The notes under the pieces were generated by a model. That model ran no database searches, was not told where the DNA came from, and saw only the letters and a list, made by a program, of their open reading frames with translations. A DNA stretch of 64,000 nt from Onchocerca volvulus (Eukaryota > Nematoda > Chromadorea > Rhabditida > Onchocercidae): the NCBI GenBank assembly GCA_000499405.2, contig HG738140.1, positions 4,239,202 to 4,303,201 of the forward strand, read 5' to 3'. This document shows, piece after piece, positions 50,816 through 61,895 of this stretch. Made by a program: the position numbers and the translations under genes. Positions within the stretch are counted from its first letter, which is position 1, and each line of letters begins with the position of its first letter.

Positions 50816-53800
50816 GTTATTTGGACGTTGTCTCATTCACGTTCTTAATATCGACCTCTGGAAGTGTTATGTTTTCTATGTACGTGAGACCAAAGGGCAT
50901 CTATCTTCATTCAGGTTTAATATATTCATTATTTCTTTTGATATAGCTATGTATAGAGTATTTATATATAAATCTATGTATATATTCATTGCATATATTA
51001 TTATATAGTGGCTTTTCAGTTTTTGATTTTTATTGATTGCAGTTAATTTGAGTAAGCTAACTTTTATTAAAGGAATTTTTTCTTAATATAAAGTATTTGA
51101 CATTTACTTTATTGTGAAATGCTGTCATCTGTCTGTTATTGAAGTGGATGCTTCACTAATTAAATTTTATTTTAATAGTATCGATTCGCTCATTTAAATA
51201 GTTCATAGTCTTTAATTCATAATGCATGCTGATAATTTTCTACAATTCCTGAAATACAAGTCAAAAAAAAAAAAAAAAATTCTCTTATTCCAGGGAGAAA
51301 ATGGCACAAGCATATGAATTTGCTTTGGATAAAATTGGTCTCGACATGCATTCATATTCAATTTATTCTGATTATCTTTCTTTTCTCAAATCTGCGTAAG
51401 TTTTGCTAGCTTTTTTGTCATTGGTAGTGAGATATTTATTTGTGAAATGTTAATGTATATGTCAAATTGCAGACCCACAGTTGGTCAGTATGCGGAGAAT
51501 CAACGCATTTCAGCGGTTCGTAAAGTTTATCAACGTGGTGTAGTTACCCCGATGGTTAATATTGAACAGTTATGGGCTGAATATTGTGCTTACGAAAAGG
51601 TAAAGTGTCGATGAATTCTTGTGTTTCGAAATTGTTGAATCTTTTACCGATTGTGGTTTGCTAGAGAAAGCAAGATACAGAAATGAATTTACGGTTCATT
51701 GGACGAATAAAAGTGAACTGGAGGAATTTGAAACTTGTTTTGTGGATAGTTAACTTTGATTCTCTTCTTTTTTTTTTTTTTTTACTCCCTTAGTATTTTT
51801 TGAAATTCCAGAGTGTAAATGCCACATTAGCAGAGAAATTGATTGCTGAACGAAATAAGGAATATCAAGTTGCTAAACGCATTTCAAAATCGTTGGAGCA
51901 AGTGACGAGAGGATTAAATCGGCAAGCTGTAAGTGTCCCACCAAGAGGAACTGTTGCAGAAATGAAACAGGTTTGAATTTTTTCTATTTTTGATTTCTTT
52001 TTTTAGGTCTTGATTCCTGAAAACTACGAAATAAATTTGTCTTTATAGACTTTTCAGTATTTTTTTTTAGCTAGACATGTGGCGAAAGTACATACAATGG
52101 GAAAAAACTAATCCTTTGGGCACAGAAGAATATGCATATTTTGCTAAAAGAGGTAATTATAACTTTAATTACTTGAAACTGAAATAAATTAATATTAGTG
52201 TGTGATAATTTTGTTTGTTCTAAGAAAAAGTGGCAGTATGATATATGTGTACAGCTGAATGATCCATTTCACTGTTATTATCGGTAGGAGATTTATAATC
52301 TGAAACAATATTTTATCATATTTCCAGTAATATATGCTTATGAACAAGCTCTACTATGTCTTGGCTATTATCCTGATATGTGGTATGAAGCAGCGTTGTT
52401 CCAGCAACAAGCAGCAGCTGTTTTAGCAGAAAAGGGCGATGTGAAATTAGCAGCCACAATGAACACTGATATCATTCGTTAGTACATATATTTATTATAA
52501 ATTTCGGAAATTTATTGAATTTTTGATTGCTGGGATTATTTATTCATGCTATGAATTTTGTCAAAAATTTGTTAAATTCGTGATTGTCTAAGTCATCAAG
52601 TCATACTGTGAATTTTGGTGAAAATCGAGTTTTATGGCTTGCTTATTTTCAGATGTTATTGCAATGCAACTGCAAAATTAAGATAAATATTACTAATTAT
52701 CTTTTTACATCTATCCAGCTTTTCGATATTAATCATCAGTCTCACTTTCTATTAACGCATAGTTGAAATTTGAGTAATCGAACATGCAGTGATTAGCTTC
52801 GAATGATTCATGATGGTTCTAGAATAATTTCAGGACAAGAAATATGCGTATTAAGATTGTTTTATATATGTTTTAAGTTACATTATTTTTCTTTTTTCTT
52901 CTTTACATTTTATCATATTTTTTCAGAATTATTCGAGCGTGCAATTGGCGGTATTTTAAAGGAAAGCCAGCTTTTGTTTTTTGCATATGCAGATTACGAA
53001 GAAGAGCGTATGAAATTTGATAATGTAAAAAAAATTTATGATCGACTTTTAGCCATAGAAACAGCTGATCCTACTTTGGTAATTGCTTATACGCTATTCT
53101 TATACGCTTATTTGTATAAAGCCTTTAAATAAAAATTTGCACAAATCATGAAAATCCATATGTCTCATACTCTTAATTTGATCATTTGAAATTTAGGCCT
53201 ATATACAATTGATGAAATTTGTGAGGCGAACTGAAGGTGTGCAGTATGCACGTGCAATTTTTAAACGTGCACGTCAGGATTCACGTTGCAAATTTCATAT
53301 TTTTGTTTCATCTGCACTTATGGAATATTATTGCAGCAAGGTCTGTAATTTTTATTCATATTTTCTTTAATAATTTCTTTAGCATAGAAATTGATACTGT
53401 AATTGTTCAGTCTTCTATGTATCACCTCTGATACTTTTCTTAAATATCTGCTTCTTATTTCCTTGTCCTGTATCAACCGTAAAATTGAATCACTGGCGAA
53501 TTATTGTCATTGTCTATCATTTTTCAGGATACGGATATTGCGATGCGAGTTTTCGATATGGGATTAAAAAAGTATGGCGATGAACCGGAATATGCTCTAG
53601 CTTATGTCGATTTTTTGTCACACTTAAACGGTAACCTTAGTTTCCCAAATAGTTCATATAGTTTAACGAACTGTTATTATATCTTACGACCGATTCTTTT
53701 GGACTGAATTATTACACTGCATTCGCGGTTTCTATTTTTTGCTTTGGAACTTAGGCATACAATTTTTTTATTCCCGGGAATGCCTTTTCCATATCGAAAT

Positions 53801-56800
53801 TTACACTTACATTTGAATCATTTCAGAAGATAACAATACACGTGTTGTTTTTGAGCGAATATTAACTTCGGAATCTATGACACCTGAAAAATCGATGTTA
53901 GTTATTTTACTTCAAAGTTTTTGTATTTATTTTTGGGCGTTGACGTTGAGTTCAATAATTTTTCTTTTTTTTTTTTTTTTTTTTTTTTTAGTGAGATCTG
54001 GGATCGTTACTTAGAATTTGAATCACATGTTGGTGATTTGTCGAGTATCTTGAAAGTTGATCAGAGGCGACGTGAAGCGTTAAAGGAACAATATGGTGAA
54101 ATGCAAACGCTACTTTTAATTGATCGATATAAATTCTTAGATTTAGTGCCATGCACTAATGATCAATTGAGGTTGATGGGTTATTCTGTAAGTAGCAAAA
54201 TTATCTGTTTTAAGAATTTATTTGCAATTATTTTAAATTATAACTATATTATAGTGATCAAGTTATGATTATGACAAATCCAACTCGGGCTAAAATCTTG
54301 ATGCTCTCTGATTTGTTTTGCTTGTGAAAATCTTGCTCATGATAGCAACTTTTCGTAATCAAATTCGAGTTTAAAAAGAAAGCTTAAAAAATATACGAGG
54401 AAATTTTATGATTTCACATATTCCAAAAGTTCGTGAAATTATTGGTTCATTTGGTGAACTTTACACAGATCAAATATAATGTTGTTTTGCGCTTTAGCTT
54501 ATAGCTTATCATAAGCTATATAAATAAAAATGTAAATATTCGCTGCTCTAGCTTTTAAATCTCCGAAAGTTTTTCACTGATTGCTTTGAGATTTTGATAC
54601 GACATTGCTTTCGAATGGATGCATGTTTCATATAGATATAGTTATTTTTTTAGTAATTTTCTGTCATTCTCTTTCTTTTTTACTCTCGCTTTCTCCTACC
54701 CTTCTCTTTTATCATTTTTCCATTTCGCCTTTTTTTTTTGCTCCTTTTACCTCTTCTCTTCTATCTATGTTTACCTTTTTATTATCTTCGAATATGAGAT
54801 CAAATAGCAGGAAGATGTTGACGAAATCAGAGGATTCAATCATGGTAAACAAGTTAAACAACGCGATCCCTTTTAAAGCCGAAAAATGTCAAATAGCGCC
54901 GCGATAATTATTGTAAACAAGGAATGCTAAAGGTCAAATGACGCGACATAGTTTCAAAGGAACGATGTATACCGCCAAAACGCTCCAATTTACAGATAAA
55001 CAAAGTGAGGCCAACCAATCAAAAGGCAACACGATGGAGATCAGATAAGGGGGGAACTCTGAAAGGATTTAAAAGGATTTGGAGCTAGAGCTCAAATTCA
55101 AGTTTTGGAGTTCAGCGTGACACAGCTACAAATCAATTTCGAAAACAGTTCAAGTGCAGTATTTCTTAAGTTTATCCAAGCAATGCCTCGCAGAAGATCA
55201 TACTTAAGTCGTCTTACTCGCGCAGCTGAAGTAACGCGACGATTAATTGCAAATCAAGCTGAGGAAGAACGAGCATTAGCGAAGGAGCGAAACAGACAAA
55301 GGATGGCTCAAATACGTGCCAAGAAAGTAGCAAAGCAACATGCAGCCAGATTTCAGGATGTGCGGTTGCGAGCTCGGCTGAGAATGGTTGAAAGGCGCCA
55401 ACGAGAAATAGCAGATCAGCGTCATGCACGGTTGCACGCACGATTGAAAATAGATGAAAGACGTCAACAAGAAATAGTAGATCAGCATCAAACAGAACTC
55501 CATACTCTGCAATCACATAATTCTAATCATTTTGCATCCCGATACAGCCCAGCCAATGATTATAGTTTGAATCGTATTCGAATGCAGCGTTGTGTTAAAT
55601 TTTCAAAGCAATCGGTAAGAACTTTCGGAATAGGTTAACTGGACCCACTGCCATAGCAATGTGCGACCGGGTCCAATAATACTTTAATAAAGATGAAGCC
55701 ATGAAAAAATTATTCGGAAGATTTTTAAAGAATTTATTTCGAAAATCCAGATATTAGTTTATTAATTTATATTATTAGTGAATCTCAGTAGAACAAATAT
55801 GAATCTTGGGAGTCCTTTGGTTATGGCTCTTTATTTGATTAATTACTTCTCAGTCGTAAATAATTTGTTATTTTTTTCCAAGCTTCATTTTGGACAAATT
55901 TTAAGTTCTAAATTTCAAAATATTTGTAGAAAAAATTGGGACAAGGTTCATCATTGATTGGACGCGCATCGGGTTCAGGAACGGCTTCTTTGTCATCAAA
56001 TGGTGCTCAAACAAATGGTTTGTTTGCTTAATTGATGATTTTTAATTCTGTCTGTATTGCGCTTAAAACTCATAATTTTTTTTTGTTTCAGGACAAACTG
56101 TAGTGAGACAAACTGCATCTGGAAGTGGACCATCAGTCGTAATGGGTGGTGGTGTAAGTCTGGAGATTTCTGGTTATCCAAGACCGGATACAGATCAAAT
56201 GATACCTTTCAAGCCAAAACTGAACACAAATGCCAGTTATCATCCCATTCCTGGTGGTATGCTGCGGTTTAATTTTTTTGCTTATATATAATTTCAGTTT
56301 CATTTTTTTGATTTAGTTTTTTTTTTTTAATTTTTAATTTGTGGTGTTCAAAATCTATAAAATAGTAAGTTGCTAAATTCATTTTTTAAAGGTGTTTTTC
56401 CGCCACCAGCTGCGGCTGCTCAGTTGATGCAAATATTACCACCTCCGTATTGTTTCAATGGTCCATTTGTTTCGGTGGATTTGCTTATGGATAGCTTGAC
56501 AAAATTCAGCCAAAATGGCCGTATGTTTTTTTCTTCAAATTTATTGAAACTGACTTCCATTGAAATAACTGTTTTCTTTAATGATCACCTGATTTCTTTA
56601 TTATCTCGTAATGGTTCTTTCTTTGCAGCACCATCAGTTGATCCTAAGGTAAAACTGGAAAATGGTAGTATGTTTGGAATGCATCGAGTAGAAGATATCA
56701 AAAAGGAATTTTATCAGTTGTTAAATACGACTACTGATCCTAATATTGTAAGTTTTTGTGACCTCTCTGTTTCTGACCTATTTAGGATTAGTTGAAATTT

Positions 56801-57028
56801 GATATTTAATATTTTATCAGAGGTTTTGAATATTTCATCAAAATTTGGGAGATAGTTTAGATTTTGGCATCAAATGAATATCAGCAACAGCATTCAGCTG
56901 CTACGCAAAGAAAGAGGCGAGCAGCTGGTGGTCGTGATTCTGATAGCGATGAAGAATCAGCTCCACGTGCATCTGGAGTTGTTCGGGACATTTATCGAAG
57001 GAGAATGAATCAAAAAGTTCATGAGTGA
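47978..57028 (+). CDS. suf-1: Cleavage stimulation factor subunit 3 (CstF-77)
   Basis: Nineteen exons: 47978-48070, 48612-48707, 50120-50152, 50817-50914, 51294-51395, 51473-51599, 51812-51970, 52071-52152, 52328-52477, 52927-53078, 53197-53340, 53528-53630, 53827-53896, 53992-54187, 55930-56017, 56092-56256, 56392-56520, 56629-56747, 56861-57028; 757 residues. CstF-77 is the HAT-repeat scaffold of the CstF complex that binds the downstream element during mRNA 3' processing. HAT repeats fill residues 1-535, for example [79 protein letters not shown] and [20 protein letters not shown]. The C-terminal part has [35 protein letters not shown] and [20 protein letters not shown], the region that contacts CstF-64 and CstF-50 in homologues. 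Exon 17 uses an unusual TTTAAAG acceptor. The gene ends in a basic [10 protein letters not shown] tail. Confidence 0.96.
50779..50812. repeat. Poly(T) run of 34 nt at a splice acceptor
   Basis: The run immediately precedes ACAG of CSTF3 exon 4 and so forms an exceptionally long polypyrimidine tract. A similar 23-T tract precedes exon 14 (53967-53989). Confidence 0.9.
54770..55690 (+). mobile_element. Helitron remnant inside CSTF3 intron 14
   Basis: A block of base composition closer to 40% G+C interrupts the A+T-rich 1.74-kb intron. It carries a Helitron N-terminal reading frame and, just after it, the inverted repeat TGGACCC (55640-55646) / GGGTCCA (55669-55675), which could be a subterminal hairpin. 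I could not find a definite 5' TC or 3' CTRR terminus, so the limits are approximate. Orientation follows the host gene. Confidence 0.65.
55105..55638 (+). CDS. Helitron N-terminal ORF, uninterrupted, truncated
   Basis: 177 codons without a stop. From the internal ATG at 55183 ([20 protein letters not shown]) it matches the Arg/Gln/Glu-rich leader of helicase-type Helitron proteins: [20 protein letters not shown], then repeated (L/M)[22 protein letters not shown] blocks of about 22 residues, likely a long charged helix. The usual continuation, a Cys-rich zinc-finger segment followed by Helitron_like_N, is absent: similarity fades at ANDYSLNR and the frame ends about 25 codons later. No replicase or helicase motif remains, so it cannot be an autonomous element. 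Whether it is expressed as part of a CSTF3 transcript is unknown. Confidence 0.6.
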   Translation: MEFSVTQLQINFENSSSAVFLKFIQAMPRRRSYLSRLTRAAEVTRRLIANQAEEERALAKERNRQRMAQIRAKKVAKQHAARFQDVRLRARLRMVERRQREIADQRHARLHARLKIDERRQQEIVDQHQTELHTLQSHNSNHFASRYSPANDYSLNRIRMQRCVKFSKQSVRTFGIG

Positions 57029-60000
57029 TAATTGTCTTCACTCATTTTTTTGATAATCGTCCAAAATAATTATGTTAATTTTTTTTTAATCGTACTTCTT
57101 TATTCTAGTAAGAGTGTTTTGTAGTCTTTCGTACTTATCAAGCTACGAAAACATTCTGAACAGTTATTCTTCGTTGATGCTAGAGAAGTTTTCGAAATAT
57201 TTGTAAATTGTTGGCAAATGTGTCCGATTGATCCGATTTGAAATTAAATCTAAAATTTTTTCAATTCTCTCCTTGTGTACATAATTTTATTGTTTTACAG
57301 CTTTCATCGGCACTTTTCTTATGCATCATTGTATGTGATTTTTGAATATTATCCTTATTATTGCCTTTTTTTTTTTGCTTAAAAATTTGATCGATATTTT
57401 GATCTCTCTCATATTCAGTTTTAGTCCATTGATCAAAAATAACAAATTATATTTGAACTAAAATTTGTCGTAAGAAATGGAACAACTTTGTAAGCATTTA
57501 CATTCGAGTTTCTTTTTATTTTTTTCAAATTCCCAAGACTTTTATAAATTGAAGAATTGTCGAACTTAACATTTTTCTTTTTAATTTCGAAAAAAAAAAT
57601 TAGGGACATTTTCTAAAATTTCTTGATTTTTGTTATCATTCCGGTTTCTGTTATCATATTTCTGCTACAATTTGTTTTGTTGCAACCGTTTTTTCCTGTT
57701 ATTCAAATAAGTTTGTAATTGTCAATTTTTTTGCTCGAATTTACATTTGGATATGATTATTTATCTCTTTACTCTCTAATTAACTCATCGGAGTTCAAAA
57801 TACATTCATTTCAAATAATGAAAAGACAACACTATGAATATCGTAAAGGACAAAAATATCTTTGATTATTAATTAAAAGCACAACTGTCGCCAATTTATC
57901 TTGTTGGAGTTTTAGAAAAAATTTTCCTAAAATAGATAATAGACTTTAACTAGGGAAAAATTCTTTCGAAAGAATGAGAAATTAATGTTTTGTAGTATTT
58001 GTGAGAAAGATTTATCATAGTTTAAAATTTTTTTATAAAAAATAATGCGTTCATATTTTGTATTCCCCATTTTCTCTTTAAAATTTTGAACTATGAATTA
58101 AATTGAATGGAAATTCTTCATCTTAAAGAATAACAATTTTTGCAACAGTTTTAAAACTTTAAAATGTCTTGCCAAAAATTTAAATATATTTTAAAAATCT
58201 AATCCTTCATTTTCTGTATATTCATCAAGAATCTGGATAGACTTTTAGCAACAGTTCAGCTTATTGAAACCGTCAAAATATGATGTTTTCTTTAATTCGA
58301 AAGTTCAGAATTCCGGAAATCTTGGTTTTTAAAATCTTCGCTCTTATTTATATATTTCATTATTACGAGAATCTGATATGTTATTTGTTCAATAAAAGAA
58401 GTTTGAGTCATAAACTTTGATATTTCCTTGAAGTTAGTTTGCAATTTTAACTTAATCGATTAATGGAAAAAGCATAAATTATAGGAAATTCTTTCAAAAA
58501 TATGAGCAAAAGAATTTTTATTTTAAAAAATTGCTCAACATTGAGAAAGAGCCAAGGGTAAGAGAAATCGATGCCATTCTATGTTTTTAATTTAATTAGC
58601 ATTTAAACAAAAAAAAAAAATGCCATCTGTGTTCATAATTCATAATTTATCATAATATTTTGATACGATCTCATATACCAAATTCTTGAAATTATACTTT
58701 CATCTAGGACTTTGAAATTAGAAATTTTATAGAAACAGAAATGCTAATAAATTTATGTTGACGTTATTTGAATCTAGTTGTTATTAATTGATTTGTCATA
58801 ATTAGATCTAATATTTGGATTTGTGGATTTTGATTTAATTATAACTGCCTAGGTTAAAATTTTGCTAACCTCAAATAAATCAAATATAAGAATTCCATAT
58901 ACAGAATATTGACTTTTTATAAATGTCAGTAAATGATAAATATTAGTCAAAAGATATTCTTAATTAATATATCCATAATATAATTTGCAATTTGAAATTA
59001 ATAATACAACCTGATTCTTAGCATATTATCTGATTTCGTACTGAAAATATCTTTTTCGTTGAAACTCAGGGCAATAAATTTATATCAGAAAAATTTTGAA
59101 AAATCTAAATCATTGGAGAAACAAAAAATTAATTCAACAAATCGATTGTAAATTTAATGCATTTGAATAATTATAATTTCCGAATAAAAGAAAAAAAAAA
59201 AATTATGAGAATGCAATTAAATTCTTCGTTTAAAATAAAATTTTATAGAGTTGTAAAGCAATGAATTTGAATATTTATGGATGCGAAAGCATTTCTAGAT
59301 TACACGGCAATCAATCTTAATATTAACAATTCCAATTATTTCATCTTTTTTCTTTTTTCTTTTTTTTTTTTAAATTTCAAGTGATATCAAATCAAGAAAA
59401 AAAAAAAAACGAAGTTGAAAGGATGCGATTAAATTCTACGCCGAAAATAAAACTCTATAAAGTTGTAATTGATTCGAATATTTTTGCGAGAAAAATTGTC
59501 ATTCTAAAAGTTTTAATGGCAATCATGATTTATTGCCAACAATTCCAATTGCTAGTTGTTTATTATTTTTTCTTTTTGCAATTCCAAATAATTTTTAGTC
59601 TCCAAAAAAAAGAAAAAGAAAAAATTTGCAAAGAAAAGATAAATTGATATTTTTCATTTTTTTTTTTTTGTTTTTTAGTTTCAAATAATTTCAAACTTGA
59701 AAAAAAAAAAAAAAAAAGAAAAATTGCAACAGATCTTTTCCTCTCCATACTTTCAAGTAAAAGAATTTCAATTTATCATTATAAAAATGTGTAATCTTTC
59801 CAATTCAAAACATGTTTTCTCGAAATATTCAAAAGAAAAAAAGAAATAATACTTTTTATTATCTCTCTTTTCTTGCATTTTTATCATTCTCGACTTTTTT
59901 CATGTTATCAAACTGTTCATAAATGTTATTCATTTATTTATCTATCTACTTATCATTTCAAATACTTACTAATTCGAATACCATTCAGTAACAATAATTG

Positions 60001-60514
60001 AATTTTTTCATTTTCTCTTTTCCATTTCGCATAATAATTAGGTAAAATTAATAATAAATTTATCTGTATATATATCTGCATCAAGTTAAAAATTCTTTGC
60101 TAACAATTAATCAATATTTTCATTACTGTAAATAGTAATATTATTGCCGAATTTACTATCATCAATATTATCAGTTTATTATTTCCATTATAATTCTTTA
60201 CTAAAATTTATAAATTTATCAATTGCAGCATTTCAACGAATCGATTTGCTATAACTACTTAATCAATTTTTTATTATCATTATTAAAATTTCTTAAATTT
60301 AAACTTCGTAGCCAATGCTATTATAGCACTTTGATAGAAATTAAAGATGTGTAATATTAAAAATGAATTAAATATTGTAAAAATAATTTCCATATAAACG
60401 GATTTTCCTCTTTTTATTTATTTAGTGTTTCAATTTGTTTAATCAATGATAATTTTGAAATCATTTATGAAATAATTAATCAAATTCAAATTTAGATTCA
60501 AATAGTAATACTGC
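57029..60514. other. Intergenic, no gene seen
   Basis: About 3.5 kb of A+T-rich DNA downstream of CSTF3 and upstream of the small secreted gene. An open frame at 59381-59647 is Lys- and Phe-rich low complexity, not supported as a gene. Confidence 0.6.
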
Positions 60515-61841
60515 ATGAAAATTTTGGTTGGAATAGTTATATTTCTAATTGCAGCAAATATTAATCAAGCATGTAAAACTCATGGTAAAGTATATGGAAA
60601 TGGTGATACATGGGTTAGCTATTATCTTATCATTTTTTTCATATGCTAAAATTTATTTGCCGAAAAATTTAAAATCAATTATCTGATAAAAATTTATTTT
60701 ATTAGTTATCCGATAAATTAGTTATCCGATTTATTATCTGATAAATACTTTATTCTGATAAATATTTTAGTTATCAGATTGTTCTTATAAAAAATTTTTC
60801 TTTTTTTTTTTTCCAGTTATTATATATTTTCCAAAATATATTCGAAACTGTTCATTTTATCTGATCAAAAATTTGTCATCGATTAATAATAATTAGAAAG
60901 ATATCGATTACATATGAAATATTGTTAAATAATTTTAATGAATATCGAAAGAACCAAAAAATTTCTTTGTATTATTCTGATAATATGAAATTTTAGAAAA
61001 TTAAATTTGAATTTGAAGAAAATTTTATTACAGATTCATAAAAATTTTGTATTTATGTGTGAAAAGTACACTAATGGATCATGGCGTACAGAAATTACTG
61101 CATGTTTAGCACCAGGTGGTTTTCGATTACTTGTAGGAACTGAATTTATCGAAGCAGGAATGAATTACACGTAAGTATTCACATGTTTTTTTTTTTTTTT
61201 TTTTTTTTTACGTAACTGTACTTTTGCCGCCATTTTCATAGAAATTAGACGAGATCTTCAAGATTTTCCGGATGATATATCAATGATTATGAGAATATCA
61301 ACAAATATAAGCTTCCGGTTGAAGTTAATCTGATTGATTTGACGTTAAGATATAAGTATTAGAAAATTGTCTGTTTTTATCTAATTAATTAGTGGTATCA
61401 ATCTTTGAACTTACGTGAAATTTAAATTTGTTATGCAATGAAAGTTGTACTTTTGCTCATTAAAAATAGAATTTTGCTTGAATTGTGCATGAAATAGAGC
61501 AGAAAATTGATTCGTTGCAATTCTGATTGTAATCATAAAAATACATAAATTGAATTATAGCAATTATCATGATAATACCATAAATTATTCCGATATATTA
61601 TCCTCATGCTATGTTTGATTTGAATGTTTGTAGATTTCAGTTAAAAATGGAATTCATAATCACATTGTAATTATGATAACTTATTGATGATAATTATTGT
61701 TCCAAGTAAAATTTATCACACTATCCATGATAATTATGATGATAAAACGTCGTAATTATAATAATCTATTTTTAATTTATCATTTACAGATGTACGAGAA
61801 AACCTGGTGGCGTAGTGGAATTTGCATATAGGTCAATTTAA
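60515..61841 (+). CDS. Small secreted MIG-18-like fibronectin type I domain protein
   Basis: Three exons: 60515-60613, 61034-61170, 61790-61841; 95 residues. A signal peptide is evident (MKILVGIVIFLIAANINQA, cleavage near residue 19). The mature chain is a single cysteine-rich module with Cys20, 42, 57 and 80 and the spacing of the nematode MIG-18-like Fn1 family: C-x3-G-x-x-Y-G-x-G-D-x-W, then F-x-F-x-C, then W-x-x-E-I-x-x-C-L-x-P-G-G, then a last Cys followed by GGVVEF. Two N-glycosylation sequons occur (Asn47-Gly-Ser, Asn77-Tyr-Thr). In C. elegans MIG-18 is a muscle-secreted cofactor for gonad cell migration; here the domain is alone, so the role may differ. AATAAA follows at 61890-61895. 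Confidence 0.85.
60677..60785. promoter_or_regulatory. Cluster of GATA-type sites in intron 1
   Basis: TTATCTGATAA (twice), TTATCCGATAAATTAGTTAT and CTGATAAAT recur over about 100 bp. TGATAA is the core bound by nematode endodermal GATA factors, so an intestinal enhancer is conceivable; simple repeat expansion of a TTATC(T/C)GATAA unit explains it equally well. Confidence 0.35.
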
Positions 61842-61889
61842 ATTATATCGTGCCTTTTCATCTGTTGTTGCTTTTATAATGGAAATATG

Positions 61890-61895
61890 AATAAA
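61890..61895 (+). terminator. Poly(A) signal AATAAA of the MIG-18-like gene
   Basis: Canonical hexamer 48 nt beyond the TAA stop at 61839-61841. Confidence 0.6.

Noticed and set aside
54605..54907. 100-codon plus-strand frame upstream of the Helitron ORF
   Set aside because: Ser/Phe/Leu-rich low complexity from a pyrimidine-rich intron tract; no homology or splice support.
55214..55516. Antisense 100-codon frame across the Helitron ORF
   Set aside because: It mirrors the Arg/Gln-rich sense codons; the sense frame has the recognisable Helitron sequence.
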